Made by a program: the position numbers and the translations under genes. This document shows, one piece after another, positions 35,249 to 42,988 of a DNA stretch of 64,000 nucleotides. The notes under the pieces are model-generated. The model worked only from the letters and a program-made list of their open reading frames with translations, was not told where the DNA came from and did no database searches. Position 1 is the first letter of the stretch, and each line of letters begins with the position of its first letter. The stretch comes from CAZUDO01 sp964618895 (GTDB lineage: Bacteria; Desulfobacterota; Binatia; DP-6), in assembly GCA_964618895.1 (NCBI GenBank), contig CAZUDO010000073.1, forward strand, positions 6,491 through 70,490, in the 5' to 3' direction.

Positions 35249-35945
35249 TCCCTGGCGCTACGTCCTGGTCGGCCTCGGCGGCATCGGCGGCCGGGTGCTG
35301 CGCGAGCTGGTGCCCATCCTGCACGCGAGCGGCCGGCGCACGACCGTACTGGCCATCGACGGCGACACCTTCGAGGAACGGAACCGCGACCGCCAGCTCT
35401 TCGGCCGTCCGGGGCGGAAGGCAGACGTGCTGGTGGAGGAGCTGGCCGACATCTACGGCGACCGCGTCGACCTGATTCCGGTGCCGCGCTACGTGACCGC
35501 CCAGAGCGCCGGCCGCGTGATCGGAGAACGGTCGGTGGTATTCTGCCAGCCCGACAACAACGCCACCCGCGCCCTGGTGGCCCGGCGCTGCATGCGTCTC
35601 CGCGACGTGGTCCTGTTCACCGGCGGCAACGACGGCGTCGAGGACGGCAAGGCCGGTACCTACGGCAACGTGCACGCCTACGTGCGCGCCGGCGGCCGCA
35701 ACCGGACCAACCCGCCGGGACGCTATCATCCCGAGATCGCGACCCCGACCGACACGCTCCCGACGGCCCTCGGCTGCGCGGCGGCGGCCGCCAGCGCGCC
35801 GCAGCTCGGCATCACGAATCTGACCGTCGCGGCCGGCATGCTGGCGGCGTTCCATGCCTGGCGCACGGGCACGCTCGACTGGGAGGAGCTGTACCTCGAC
35901 GTGGCACTGGCGCGCATGGCGCCGGTGCAGCGCGCGGTGGCGTGA
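35211..35945 (+). CDS. E1-like ThiF protein of the second cassette (PRTRC ThiF-like)
   Basis: A 244-aa compact adenylating enzyme. Nucleotide-binding GLGGIGG (21-27), Asp50 in LAIDGDTFEERNRDRQLF (the Arg of NRDRQ is kept, unlike in the first E1), Asp115 in QPDNNATR, and a well-placed cysteine Cys189 (LGCAAAAASAPQLGITN) aligning with the catalytic Cys of MoeB-type enzymes. No zinc CxxC pair is present. It should activate Ubl2. This is the last island gene; the following reading frame can begin at a GTG overlapping this stop. Confidence 0.8.
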   Translation: MSTRKRPATPPRDPWRYVLVGLGGIGGRVLRELVPILHASGRRTTVLAIDGDTFEERNRDRQLFGRPGRKADVLVEELADIYGDRVDLIPVPRYVTAQSAGRVIGERSVVFCQPDNNATRALVARRCMRLRDVVLFTGGNDGVEDGKAGTYGNVHAYVRAGGRNRTNPPGRYHPEIATPTDTLPTALGCAAAAASAPQLGITNLTVAAGMLAAFHAWRTGTLDWEELYLDVALARMAPVQRAVA

Positions 35946-35998
35946 GAGTCGTTGATCTCCACAGGGCCCCCAGCTATCGTATGTTTTGGGGGTGGGCG

Positions 35999-37324
35999 AT
36001 GAGGGGGTGCCGGGCGATTGCGTTGGGGGCGGCCCTGTTCTGGAGGGTCGTCGGACTCGCCGGGTTCGCACCCCCAGTCCTCGCGGACCACACGGTCTTC
36101 TCCTACGGGGTGGATCGGATCGAGGTCGACGGTCAGGGGTACGGGCCCTTCGACGGCCATGCGGACCTGATCGACGAGGAGTTCCAACCTATCTCGCCCC
36201 TCAACTGGGGCCGGCCGCGCGGTACCGCCCGTTGGCGCGACGGCATCACCTACCTCACCAATCCAGGAGTTCATCTGCCAGGGCCCGAGGGACAGCCGCT
36301 CGACCTCTCGCTCATTGCCAGCCATCGCTACTTCGCGGACGGGCACGGGGATTTCGCGGTCACGACCTACTGGGAACCGCACACCCCGGAGCCCGGGCAC
36401 CATTTTCACTTCTCGATCTACACCAGCGGCAACGACAGCCCGCTGCATGAGACGTTCGGCCTCGGATTCCAGAATTTGCCCGGCGGCCACGGCATTGAGC
36501 AGCACCTGACCAACCTCGACCTCGCCGCCGGGACATACGAGAATTTCATGAGTCACTTCGTCCCGGTCTCGGTCGCCGAAGTGACCGGGGAGATCGCCTT
36601 CCGCCTTCTCTTCCACGACGCAAGCAACTTGATGACGTCGTCCTTCAGCCTCGACGGTGGAGCAACCTGGCGGAGCCCTTTCCCTCCCGGCGAGATTTTT
36701 CGCGGTCCGATCCGGGCCATTTTCGTCGTGAGCGCCGATCCCACAGCTGACAGCACCACGACGACGACCACGACGACCACGTCAACTACCCTTCCGCGTG
36801 ACCGCTGTCTGGTTCCCTGCCAACCGATGCGCGACACGCACGGGGTGCTGCGCCTCGCGGACTACCGTAACGATCACCGCGACAGCCTCACCTGGAGGGG
36901 ACGTTCGGTCGAACCGACACAAGTCGCCGACTTTGGGGATCCGGAGACCAGCGCCTACGACCTGTGCCTCATCGACGCGACCGGTGACATCATATTGCAA
37001 TCGTCCGTCGGCGAAGGGGAGCGATGCTTCGGCAACCCATGCTGGCGGCCGCTTGGCAGCCGCGGCTACCAGTTCACGGACACCAATGGATCGCGCGGCG
37101 GGATCCGACGCATCGTGTTCCGCAAGCGTAGGGCGTCCGACCTCTCCATTGTGATCACGGCTGGGGGATTAGGACTCCGGATGCCCGACCTTCCCCTGGC
37201 CTTGCCCGTGCTAGTCCGCTTGCGCGCGAGCAACGGCGCGTGCTGGGCCGGCGTTGTGGACCGTTCTCGCGTGCGCGTGAGTACGCCTGCGACGTTCATC
37301 GGCGCGACCGCCAGAGCGAAGTGA
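35999..37324 (+). CDS. Secreted protein with poly-Thr linker, unknown function
   Basis: A 441-aa exported protein. ATG 35999 gives a signal peptide (MRGCRAIALGAALFWRVVG, ending PPVLADH) and has GGGGGTGGG upstream; GTG 35942 and ATG 35981 are in-frame alternatives. Residues about 35-245 are a beta-rich domain with no recognised family. A Thr tract followed by LPRDRC (coding near 36754-36800) is a linker typical of surface proteins in Deltaproteobacteria-like genomes. A second Cys-containing beta domain follows. It lies directly after the ubiquitin-like island but shares no visible functional link. Confidence 0.6.
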   Translation: MRGCRAIALGAALFWRVVGLAGFAPPVLADHTVFSYGVDRIEVDGQGYGPFDGHADLIDEEFQPISPLNWGRPRGTARWRDGITYLTNPGVHLPGPEGQPLDLSLIASHRYFADGHGDFAVTTYWEPHTPEPGHHFHFSIYTSGNDSPLHETFGLGFQNLPGGHGIEQHLTNLDLAAGTYENFMSHFVPVSVAEVTGEIAFRLLFHDASNLMTSSFSLDGGATWRSPFPPGEIFRGPIRAIFVVSADPTADSTTTTTTTTTSTTLPRDRCLVPCQPMRDTHGVLRLADYRNDHRDSLTWRGRSVEPTQVADFGDPETSAYDLCLIDATGDIILQSSVGEGERCFGNPCWRPLGSRGYQFTDTNGSRGGIRRIVFRKRRASDLSIVITAGGLGLRMPDLPLALPVLVRLRASNGACWAGVVDRSRVRVSTPATFIGATARAK

Positions 37325-37475
37325 TCGCGTTCCGAGCGGCCGGCCCGTGCAACGTGCGCATCATCTCGTTCCACTCGCAGGTTCGCCACGCCCCACACAC
37401 AACCATCGACCGGCTCAGAGAGTGTCCTCCACATCACACCCATGCCTTGGCGCGAGATATGCAGTGTCTCGGGAC

Positions 37476-37664
37476 GTGCGTCACAAGCATCGGGTGGAGA
37501 AGGCCGTCGACTGGCTGCTCGAGCTCAGCGTCCTCGTCACCGTGCTGCCGGTGGTCGAACAGCTGGTCGTCCACGAGGGGCTGCGCCTGTTCCCCACGCT
37601 GTGGACGCTGGCCGCAGGTGGTACCGCCCTCATCGTGGGGTTATACTTCGCCGGCAGGAGTTGA
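37476..37664 (+). CDS. Small membrane protein (62 aa)
   Basis: A short frame from GTG 37476: a basic N terminus (MRHKHRVEKA) then two hydrophobic stretches (WLLELSVLVTVLPVVEQLVV and LWTLAAGGTALIVGLYFAG). It is predicted to be a two-helix membrane protein. It is immediately followed by another tiny membrane protein 3 bp later, so the two look like a pair. No family is recognised and the start is uncertain. Confidence 0.45.
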   Translation: MRHKHRVEKAVDWLLELSVLVTVLPVVEQLVVHEGLRLFPTLWTLAAGGTALIVGLYFAGRS

Positions 37665-37667
37665 GTG

Positions 37668-37805
37668 ATGGAGCACTACCAGGGCCTGGCCGCCGTTTCA
37701 GTGATGATCGTGCTGGTCTCGCTGCTCACCTGGTGGCTCGCGCGCCAGGCTGATAAGGCCGAGCGGGAAGAGACAGAGCGCGAGCGCGACCGCTCGACGC
37801 CCTGA
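37668..37805 (+). CDS. Small single-pass membrane protein (45 aa)
   Basis: An ATG frame of 45 codons: MEHYQGLAAVSVMIVLVSLL begins a single hydrophobic helix, followed by a highly charged tail (ADKAEREETERERDRS). GGAG precedes the ATG. It is adjacent to the 62-aa membrane protein, so a two-gene micro-operon is likely. The function is unknown. Confidence 0.5.
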   Translation: MEHYQGLAAVSVMIVLVSLLTWWLARQADKAEREETERERDRSTP

Positions 37806-37859
37806 CGTCGACCCCCAGGTGTTGCCGCACCCGTAGCCCGGCGGTACGCTCCCATCGTC

Positions 37860-38444
37860 ATGCCGCATTCCGCCCCCTCGGATCCGGTCGCGCCTCCCCG
37901 GTTCACTGCCGAACGCTACTTCGCCCTCGTCGACGAAGGCGTGCTCGGCCCGGACGACCGGGTGGAGCTGCTGGAGGGGGTGATCGTCGCCATGTCGCCC
38001 AGGAACCCACCGCACGACGCGGGCGTCAGCCTGGTGTGCCAGACCCTGATCGGGGCCGTGGGCAACCGCGCGGCCGTGCGCTGTCAGCTCACGCTCGTCC
38101 TCCACCGCCACTCCGCGCCGGAGCCCGATGTGGCCGTGGTTCCGGGACACGCCCGGGACTACGCCACCCGTCACCCGGAGCACGCGCTGCTCGTGGTCGA
38201 GGTGGCCGATTCCTCCCTCGCGCAGGACCGCATCACCAAGGCCGCCATGTATGCGGTGGCCGGCATCCCGGAGTACTGGATCCTGAATCTGCGCGACGAC
38301 TGCCTCGAGGTACTGCGCGCCCCGGTGCACGAACAGGGGCGCTACACCGAACGGACGGTCCACGGGCGAGGCGAGCGCATCGAGATCGCCGCCCTGCCGG
38401 GCGTGGTCATCGCGGTCGACGATCTGCTGCCCGGCCCGGCGTAG
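37860..38444 (+). CDS. Uma2 family (DUF820) putative endonuclease
   Basis: A 194-aa protein of the Uma2 family, a PD-(D/E)xK nuclease-like fold common in accessory DNA. Motifs visible: DRVELLEGVIVAMSP at the N terminus, APEPDVAVV-type segment PEPDVAVV, LLVVEVADSSLAQDRITKAAMYA (core E-V-x-D and K) and GIPEYWILNL. The biological role of the family is poorly known; some are linked to mobile elements. Confidence 0.85.
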   Translation: MPHSAPSDPVAPPRFTAERYFALVDEGVLGPDDRVELLEGVIVAMSPRNPPHDAGVSLVCQTLIGAVGNRAAVRCQLTLVLHRHSAPEPDVAVVPGHARDYATRHPEHALLVVEVADSSLAQDRITKAAMYAVAGIPEYWILNLRDDCLEVLRAPVHEQGRYTERTVHGRGERIEIAALPGVVIAVDDLLPGPA

Positions 38445-38452
38445 CGCGCTCC

Positions 38453-39259
38453 CTACCGCGCCTCTGTCCGCGCCAGGAACCCGAGCACCGCCGCGCGCAC
38501 CACGTCGCCCGCGTCGCTCTGCAGCATGTGCCCGGCCCCCGGCACCAGCACCAGCTCGGCGCCGGGAATGCGCGCCGCGAGGCGCCGGCCGTTCTCGGTC
38601 GGGATGAGCACGTCCGCCTCGCCGTGCACCACCAGGGTAGGGATCGCGACCGACGGCAGCTCTTCCCACGTGTCGTGGCCCATCGCCGCCTGGAGCTGGC
38701 CGAGGTAGCCCCTGGGCGTGGTCGGGATACTGGCACGCGCCTCGAGGTCTTCCTCGATGCGCTCGGGGTGCCGCGTCCGGGTGTCCTCGCCGTAGAGGAA
38801 CCACGCGTTGCGGCGGTACACGGTCGCGGGGTCGTCGCCGCCCTGCACCAGCCCCGCCGTCACCTCGTCCGACGCACGCGCGGCGTTCCTGCCGCCGGGG
38901 GTCGTGCACACGAGCACCAGCGCCCGCACCCGCTCCGGGTATGCCAGCGCGACCCGCTGCGCGATCATCCCCCCGAGCGAGGCGCCGACGACGTGCGCGC
39001 GCACATGCCCCGTCGCGTCGAGGACGGCGGCCGCATCGGCGGCCATCTGCGCGATGGTGTACGCGCCCTCGGGCACGTCCGAGCGTCCCGTGCCACGGTT
39101 GTCGAACGCGATCGCCTGATGGCGCCGGGAGAGCCACGGGATCGTCCGGTACCAACCGTGGGCATTCGACCCGAGCCCCATGATGAGCAGCACGGGCGTA
39201 CCGGTCCCGTGCATCTCGTAGTGGATGCGCGCGCCGTCGGTCGTCGTCGTGTACGGCAT
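38453..39259 (-). CDS. Alpha/beta hydrolase
   Basis: A 268-aa alpha/beta hydrolase. Oxyanion region HGTGTPVLLIMGLG, nucleophile elbow GASLGG, catalytic acid in HGEADVLIP and histidine in PGAGHML. It resembles 3-oxoadipate enol-lactonase or peroxidase-like hydrolases, but the substrate cannot be assigned. It is convergent to the Uma2 gene with an 8-bp gap. Confidence 0.85.
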   Translation of the reverse strand: MPYTTTTDGARIHYEMHGTGTPVLLIMGLGSNAHGWYRTIPWLSRRHQAIAFDNRGTGRSDVPEGAYTIAQMAADAAAVLDATGHVRAHVVGASLGGMIAQRVALAYPERVRALVLVCTTPGGRNAARASDEVTAGLVQGGDDPATVYRRNAWFLYGEDTRTRHPERIEEDLEARASIPTTPRGYLGQLQAAMGHDTWEELPSVAIPTLVVHGEADVLIPTENGRRLAARIPGAELVLVPGAGHMLQSDAGDVVRAAVLGFLARTEAR

Positions 39260-39497
39260 GCCCCGCCTTGTCGCACACTTCCCTCCGGGTGGTGAAGAGT
39301 CCGAGACGGAACATATGCGCCTCCGCGATTGACATCGACATGCACTGCCCGTAGAAAATTTGGGCTCTGCTCCAAATGCTGCAGCGCCCGCGAGAAGTGG
39401 CCCTGGTAGTGAGATCCTGACGAGTGGAGGAAACGCTCACCGACCGCCGAACGCCGCAGGGCCGGGGATATCGAGCGCCCCTCTCTGCCAATGATCG
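39260..39497. other. Intergenic stretch left of the IS, containing a copied piece of the cyclase gene
   Basis: No gene is supported here. Positions 39374-39406 are identical over 33 bp to 45440-45472, which lies inside the large cyclase/TPR gene, in the same orientation; weaker similarity extends a few bases to the left. On the minus strand the piece would encode QGHFSRALQH, the TPR sequence of that protein. The rest shows nothing recognisable. Confidence 0.7.
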
Positions 39498-39550
39498 TGA
39501 GACAGTGGGGTGGTGATAGTTTACTGTAGAGGGCGGGGAGGCAGCGATGG

Positions 39551-40051
39551 ATGAAGGTCGTGGAGAAGACGCCGAGGGGTGAGGGGATCGAGGAGGCCGG
39601 GGAAACGGAAGGAGCCCGTAGGGCGACTGGAGTGTTCCCGGGCGGCGCGCCGCCGGCGGGGGTGGCCGCTGGGGAGACGAGGCCGGAGGTGGAGGTGGTG
39701 GCGAAGGCCGAGCGACGGCGGTTCACCGCGGAGTACAAGCGGCGGATCGTGCGGGAGGCGGACCGGTGTACGCGGCCGGGGGAGATCGGCGCGCTGCTGC
39801 GGCGCGAGGGGCTGTACTCCTCGCTCCTGACGACGTGGCGAGCGGCCCGCGACCGAGGCGAGCTCGAGGGGTTATCGGCGAAGAAGCGCGGCCCGAAGGT
39901 CGTGGCGCCCGATCCGCGGGACAAGAAGATCGCCGCGCTCGAGCGTGAGGTCGGTCGCCAGAGCAAGCGCGCCGAGCGCGCCGAGGCGCTGGTCGATGTC
40001 CAAAAAAAACTCGCGGTGCTGCTGGGGACCCCGTTCGAGAGCGAGCAATGA
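39551..40051 (+). CDS. IS3-family transposase OrfA
   Basis: A 166-aa DNA-binding subunit with a helix-turn-helix of the Tnp_1 type (FTAEYKRRIVREADRC, LLRREGLYSSLLTTW) and a C-terminal leucine-zipper-like coiled coil (IAALEREVGRQSKRAERAEA). The first 50 residues are low-complexity. Near the 3' end lies a run of eight A residues (40002-40009) suited to -1 frameshifting into OrfB. The stop overlaps the OrfB ATG. Confidence 0.82.
   Translation: MKVVEKTPRGEGIEEAGETEGARRATGVFPGGAPPAGVAAGETRPEVEVVAKAERRRFTAEYKRRIVREADRCTRPGEIGALLRREGLYSSLLTTWRAARDRGELEGLSAKKRGPKVVAPDPRDKKIAALEREVGRQSKRAERAEALVDVQKKLAVLLGTPFESEQ
40002..40009 (+). promoter_or_regulatory. Candidate -1 ribosomal frameshift site in the IS
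   Basis: Eight consecutive A near the end of OrfA. OrfB lies in the -1 frame relative to OrfA, and that frame is open from here to the OrfB ATG. A GGGGACCCC palindrome about 20 bases downstream could act as a stimulatory hairpin. IS3 elements usually make OrfAB fusion transposase this way. Confidence 0.55.
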
Positions 40052-41253
40052 CGATCGAGACGGTACGCGAGATGGGGCCGCGGCTCGGGATCGCGCCGAC
40101 GTGCGCGGCGCTGGGCCTGCCCACGGCGACCTACTACCGACGGATCGGGCCGAAGCTGCCCCGCGCACGTCGTCCGAGTCCGCCGCGCACGCTCGCGGCG
40201 TCGGAACGCGCGGCCGTGCTCGAGGTGCTGCACGAGCCCGCGTTCGTCGATCTGGCTCCCGGGCAAGTCTACGCGCAGCTTCTCGATGCCGAACGCTACC
40301 TCTGCTCGGAGCGGACGATGTACCGGATCCTGGAGGAGAATCACGAGGTGCGGGAGCGGCGCGATCAGCTGCGCCACCCGCCGTATGCGGCGCCCGAGCT
40401 CCTGGCCACCGCTCCGAATCAGGTCTGGAGCTGGGATATCACCAAGCTGCTCGGGCCGGCGAAGTGGACCTACTTCTACCTCTACGTGATCCTGGATCTG
40501 TTCAGCCGCTACGTCGTGGGCTGGATGGTCGCACACCACGAAAGCGCGGCGCTGGCGAAGAAGCTGATCGCGCAGACCTGCCGGCGCCAGGGGATCGCCC
40601 CGGGCGCGCTCACGCTCCATGCCGACCGTGGCCCGTCGATGACATCGAAGCCGGTGGCGTTGCTGCTCTCGGACCTCGGGATCACCAAGACCCATTCGCG
40701 GCCCTACGTGTCCAACGACAACCCCTCTTCCGAGGCGCAGTTCAAGACGATGAAGTACCGGCCGGATTTCCCCGATCGCTTCGGGTCGATCCAGCACGCC
40801 CGCGGGCACGGTCACGTCTTCTTCCCTTGGTACAACACCGAGCATCGGCACTCGGGGCTCGGGATGCTGACGCCTCACGAGGTCCACTACGGGCTCGCCG
40901 AGAAGCGCGTCGAAGCGCGGGCCCAGGTGCTGGCCGCGGCGTTCGCCGCCCATCCCGAGCGCTTCGTCGCGGGGCTTCCGCGTCCGTCAGCGCTCCCGAC
41001 CGAGGTCTGGATCAACAAGCCGACGGCGGCGTTCGTCGAGCCGGATCGCGATGCCGAGCCCGAGGTCGTTACGAACTTCGCGTCCAGAGCCTCGCTGAGC
41101 CCCGCAGCGGACGCGCCCCATACCCAGGTATCCCCCCACATCGGCGGCCGAGACCGATGCGGGTCACTCGACGATGAACTCCAGGCCGCGGCCGTCGCGC
41201 CGCTCACCAGGATCTACACTGAATTCCGAAACCGACTGTCTCATTCTCATTGA
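40048..41253 (+). CDS. IS3-family transposase OrfB (DDE integrase)
   Basis: A 401-aa rve-type integrase. Catalytic residues Asp130 (VWSWDITKL), Asp193 (LHADRGPSM) and Glu229 (NPSSEAQFK) are spaced as D-D-35-E, and WYNTEHRHSGL follows, as in IS3 OrfB. All catalytic residues are intact, so it may be active. The reading frame passes through the right inverted repeat and stops 10 bp outside the element, so the last residues come from flanking DNA. Confidence 0.85.
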   Translation: MTIETVREMGPRLGIAPTCAALGLPTATYYRRIGPKLPRARRPSPPRTLAASERAAVLEVLHEPAFVDLAPGQVYAQLLDAERYLCSERTMYRILEENHEVRERRDQLRHPPYAAPELLATAPNQVWSWDITKLLGPAKWTYFYLYVILDLFSRYVVGWMVAHHESAALAKKLIAQTCRRQGIAPGALTLHADRGPSMTSKPVALLLSDLGITKTHSRPYVSNDNPSSEAQFKTMKYRPDFPDRFGSIQHARGHGHVFFPWYNTEHRHSGLGMLTPHEVHYGLAEKRVEARAQVLAAAFAAHPERFVAGLPRPSALPTEVWINKPTAAFVEPDRDAEPEVVTNFASRASLSPAADAPHTQVSPHIGGRDRCGSLDDELQAAAVAPLTRIYTEFRNRLSHSH

Positions 41254-41495
41254 CAGGCTCCGCGCGCTGGCACCAGCCGCCGATTGCGCCCCTCGCCGGT
41301 GGGGGCGTCGAGTGGCCGTAGGTGAGAGACACGATCGCATTGCCGGTCGTGAGCGACCCGTGAAGGTGTCCATCACCGCATCCGATGGCGCGGTCCGCGA
41401 TTCTCCACGCGCTCCTCCCTCCGCCGGAGGTCCGAAAAGCGGGCCCGGACCGTTCGCGGACTGCCGGCGTAGTGACGGTGTGAAGGCGGGGGGCC

Positions 41496-41927
41496 TTACG
41501 GCACCGGATCGAAGCCCAGGCCAACGTGCCGGAAGTGCGAATCTGCCGTGACCACCCGAGTAATGCGAAGCTCCTGCATCACGATCATGGTCGTGAGATC
41601 GGTGAAGGAGATGAGCGGCTTGTCGCGGAAACGCAAGCGCAGCGCTTTGGCACGTGCGAACCGCTCAGCGGCGATGGGCTCGATCTGAAGGCTGCGGTCC
41701 TGCTCGCCGCGATCGATGGTCGTGAGGAATCGCTTGGCCTTGCCGAATGGCAGCCGCCGGAACACCAGGGTGAAGGTCTCGTCGAGGATGTAGTCGGTGG
41801 TCACGGCGGATCCACCTGTTCGCCAGGCCTCGGCAAGCAGGCCGCGCACTGCCGCGTGGCGTGGCTCCCGGTCATCGGCAAGCGCGAGCCAGCCCCAGGT
41901 GTCTATGACCAGACGCTCACCTGCCAT
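41496..41927 (-). CDS. vapC: PIN-domain toxin (VapC-like)
   Basis: A 143-aa PIN-domain ribonuclease. Acidic active-site residues are visible in LVIDTWGWLAL, DYILDETFTL, SFTDLTTM and VTADSHF. It is paired with the small DNA-binding protein upstream, which it overlaps by 11 bp. VapC toxins cleave tRNA or rRNA; the target here is unknown. ATG at 41927 was preferred over an upstream GTG lying within the antitoxin gene. Confidence 0.82.
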   Translation of the reverse strand: MAGERLVIDTWGWLALADDREPRHAAVRGLLAEAWRTGGSAVTTDYILDETFTLVFRRLPFGKAKRFLTTIDRGEQDRSLQIEPIAAERFARAKALRLRFRDKPLISFTDLTTMIVMQELRITRVVTADSHFRHVGLGFDPVP

Positions 41928-42168
41928 AGAGCTCGCGGTCGACATCGACGGCGACGAGCTCCCCGTGGGCGAGCCCACACAGGTTCAGGAGCGAGCTACG
42001 CCGATTCTTCCGCACGCGAGGCGGGCGGATTCGATCCTCGACGAGTTCGCGCACGAAGCGCGACACGCTCTTCCCTTGACGCGCCGCTTCGGCGCGCAGG
42101 CGCTCGTGCAGGTGCCGGTCGGCAACGATCGAGATGACGCGCTGGGTGGTCGGCATGCTCGAGTTCAT
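41917..42168 (-). CDS. vapB: Ribbon-helix-helix antitoxin (VapB-like)
   Basis: An 83-aa protein with a ribbon-helix-helix N terminus (RVISIVADRHLHERLRAEAARQ, KSVSRFVRELVED) and a charged C-terminal tail expected to bind the PIN toxin. It overlaps vapC by 11 bp. The start may be Met1 or Met5. It likely represses its own operon. Confidence 0.72.
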   Translation of the reverse strand: MNSSMPTTQRVISIVADRHLHERLRAEAARQGKSVSRFVRELVEDRIRPPRVRKNRRSSLLNLCGLAHGELVAVDVDRELYGR

Positions 42169-42207
42169 AACCTGTGAACCGCGGTGCCGTCAAGCTCGAT
42201 GGATGGC

Positions 42208-42642
42208 TCACCCGGCCTCGCTGCCGAGTCGCTCCAGGACCTGCCCATACGGCAGCACCTCGGCGCCGTCGCCGAACACCTGCGGGTGCTCGCCGCGGTA
42301 GGCAATCCATCGTCGGAACGGCTTGTCGCGTCCGAGGGTTTCCGCCAGCGACTGGAGCCCACGGGCATCGCTGTGGGAGACGGTGCGACCGGCCTTGATC
42401 TCGATACCGACGACGTCGCGCTGGCGCTCGACCACCAGGTCCACCTCAGCCCCCCCGGCGGTGCGATACGATGACAGCCGCCAGCCCTTCTCGAAGATGC
42501 GGTTCATGTAGATCACCTGCAGGATCAGCCACTGCTCGAACACCGCACCGACCTCGGTGGCAGGCAGGCGGTGTCGATGGAGTCCCAGCAGGGCGTTCCG
42601 TACCCCGACGTCGAAGAAGAGCAGCTTGTCCCGCTGGGACAC
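42208..42642 (-). pseudogene. Remnant of a DUF4143 AAA ATPase
   Basis: Only the C-terminal DUF4143 domain is present: KLLFFDVGVRNALLG, FEQWLILQV, YRTAGGAEVDLVVER and VGIEIKAGRTVSHSDARGL, in 144 residues. Full-length proteins of this type are about 400 aa with an N-terminal AAA domain (Walker A/B). No such domain is found upstream, where the sequence turns into unrelated DNA before 42781. It is therefore a 5'-deleted fragment. Confidence 0.75.
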
Positions 42643-42780
42643 ACGTCGCGAGATCCTGCGGCGCGGAACGAACGCGGGGAGTCGAAAGACCTCCCTCCTC
42701 CCGAGCGGAGGCGCAGCGTCGAGGCGGTTGCACGGGTATGCCTGTCGGATGTACCTTGTGGGCCTGTATCAGGAGGTCCC

Positions 42781-42984
42781 ATGGCATCTGAACGCAGCCT
42801 GAAACGCAAGGCGTTCTTCGTCGATGAGGGCGCGCTGCGCCGAGCGAAGAAGGCCCTGGGCGTGGCCACCGACGCGGAGGCGGTTCGGCTGTCGGTGGAA
42901 CGTGTGGCCGAGATGGAACGCTTCTGGCGGTTGATGCAGCGCACGCGCGCGAAGGCAACGCCTGGCAGCTTCGACGCTGTCTGA
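42781..42984 (+). CDS. Small antitoxin-like protein
   Basis: A 67-aa basic protein (RKAFFVDEGALRRAKKALG, DAEAVRLSVERVAEMERF) with an RHH/VapB-like look, four bases ahead of a PIN toxin gene. GGAGG sits upstream of the ATG. The pairing by position supports an antitoxin role; the sequence alone is weak. Confidence 0.6.
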   Translation: MASERSLKRKAFFVDEGALRRAKKALGVATDAEAVRLSVERVAEMERFWRLMQRTRAKATPGSFDAV

Positions 42985-42988
42985 ACGC

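Larger units (their letters stand above)
39498..41243 (+). mobile_element. IS3-family insertion sequence
   Basis: An element of about 1.75 kb with two overlapping transposase frames. Ends are imperfect inverted repeats starting TGAGACAGT on the left (39498) and ending ACTGTCTCA on the right (41243), i.e. the 5'-TG...CA-3' termini of IS3 elements. No target-site duplication is seen (left flank ATCG, right flank TTCT). A Pro/Gly-rich OrfA leader and a long OrfB tail make it longer than typical IS3 elements. Confidence 0.75.

Noticed and set aside
24772..35945. Bil or CBASS type II (Cap2/Cap3) defence operon
   Set aside because: No cGAS-like nucleotidyltransferase, Cap effector or ISG15-like two-domain Ubl is present. 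The gene set matches E1-E2-RING-JAB-AAA plus PRTRC better. A defence role is still possible.
36754..36800. Repeat of ACG/ACC triplets as a regulatory microsatellite
   Set aside because: It lies in frame and codes for a Thr linker before LPRDRC in a secreted protein. A coding explanation is sufficient.
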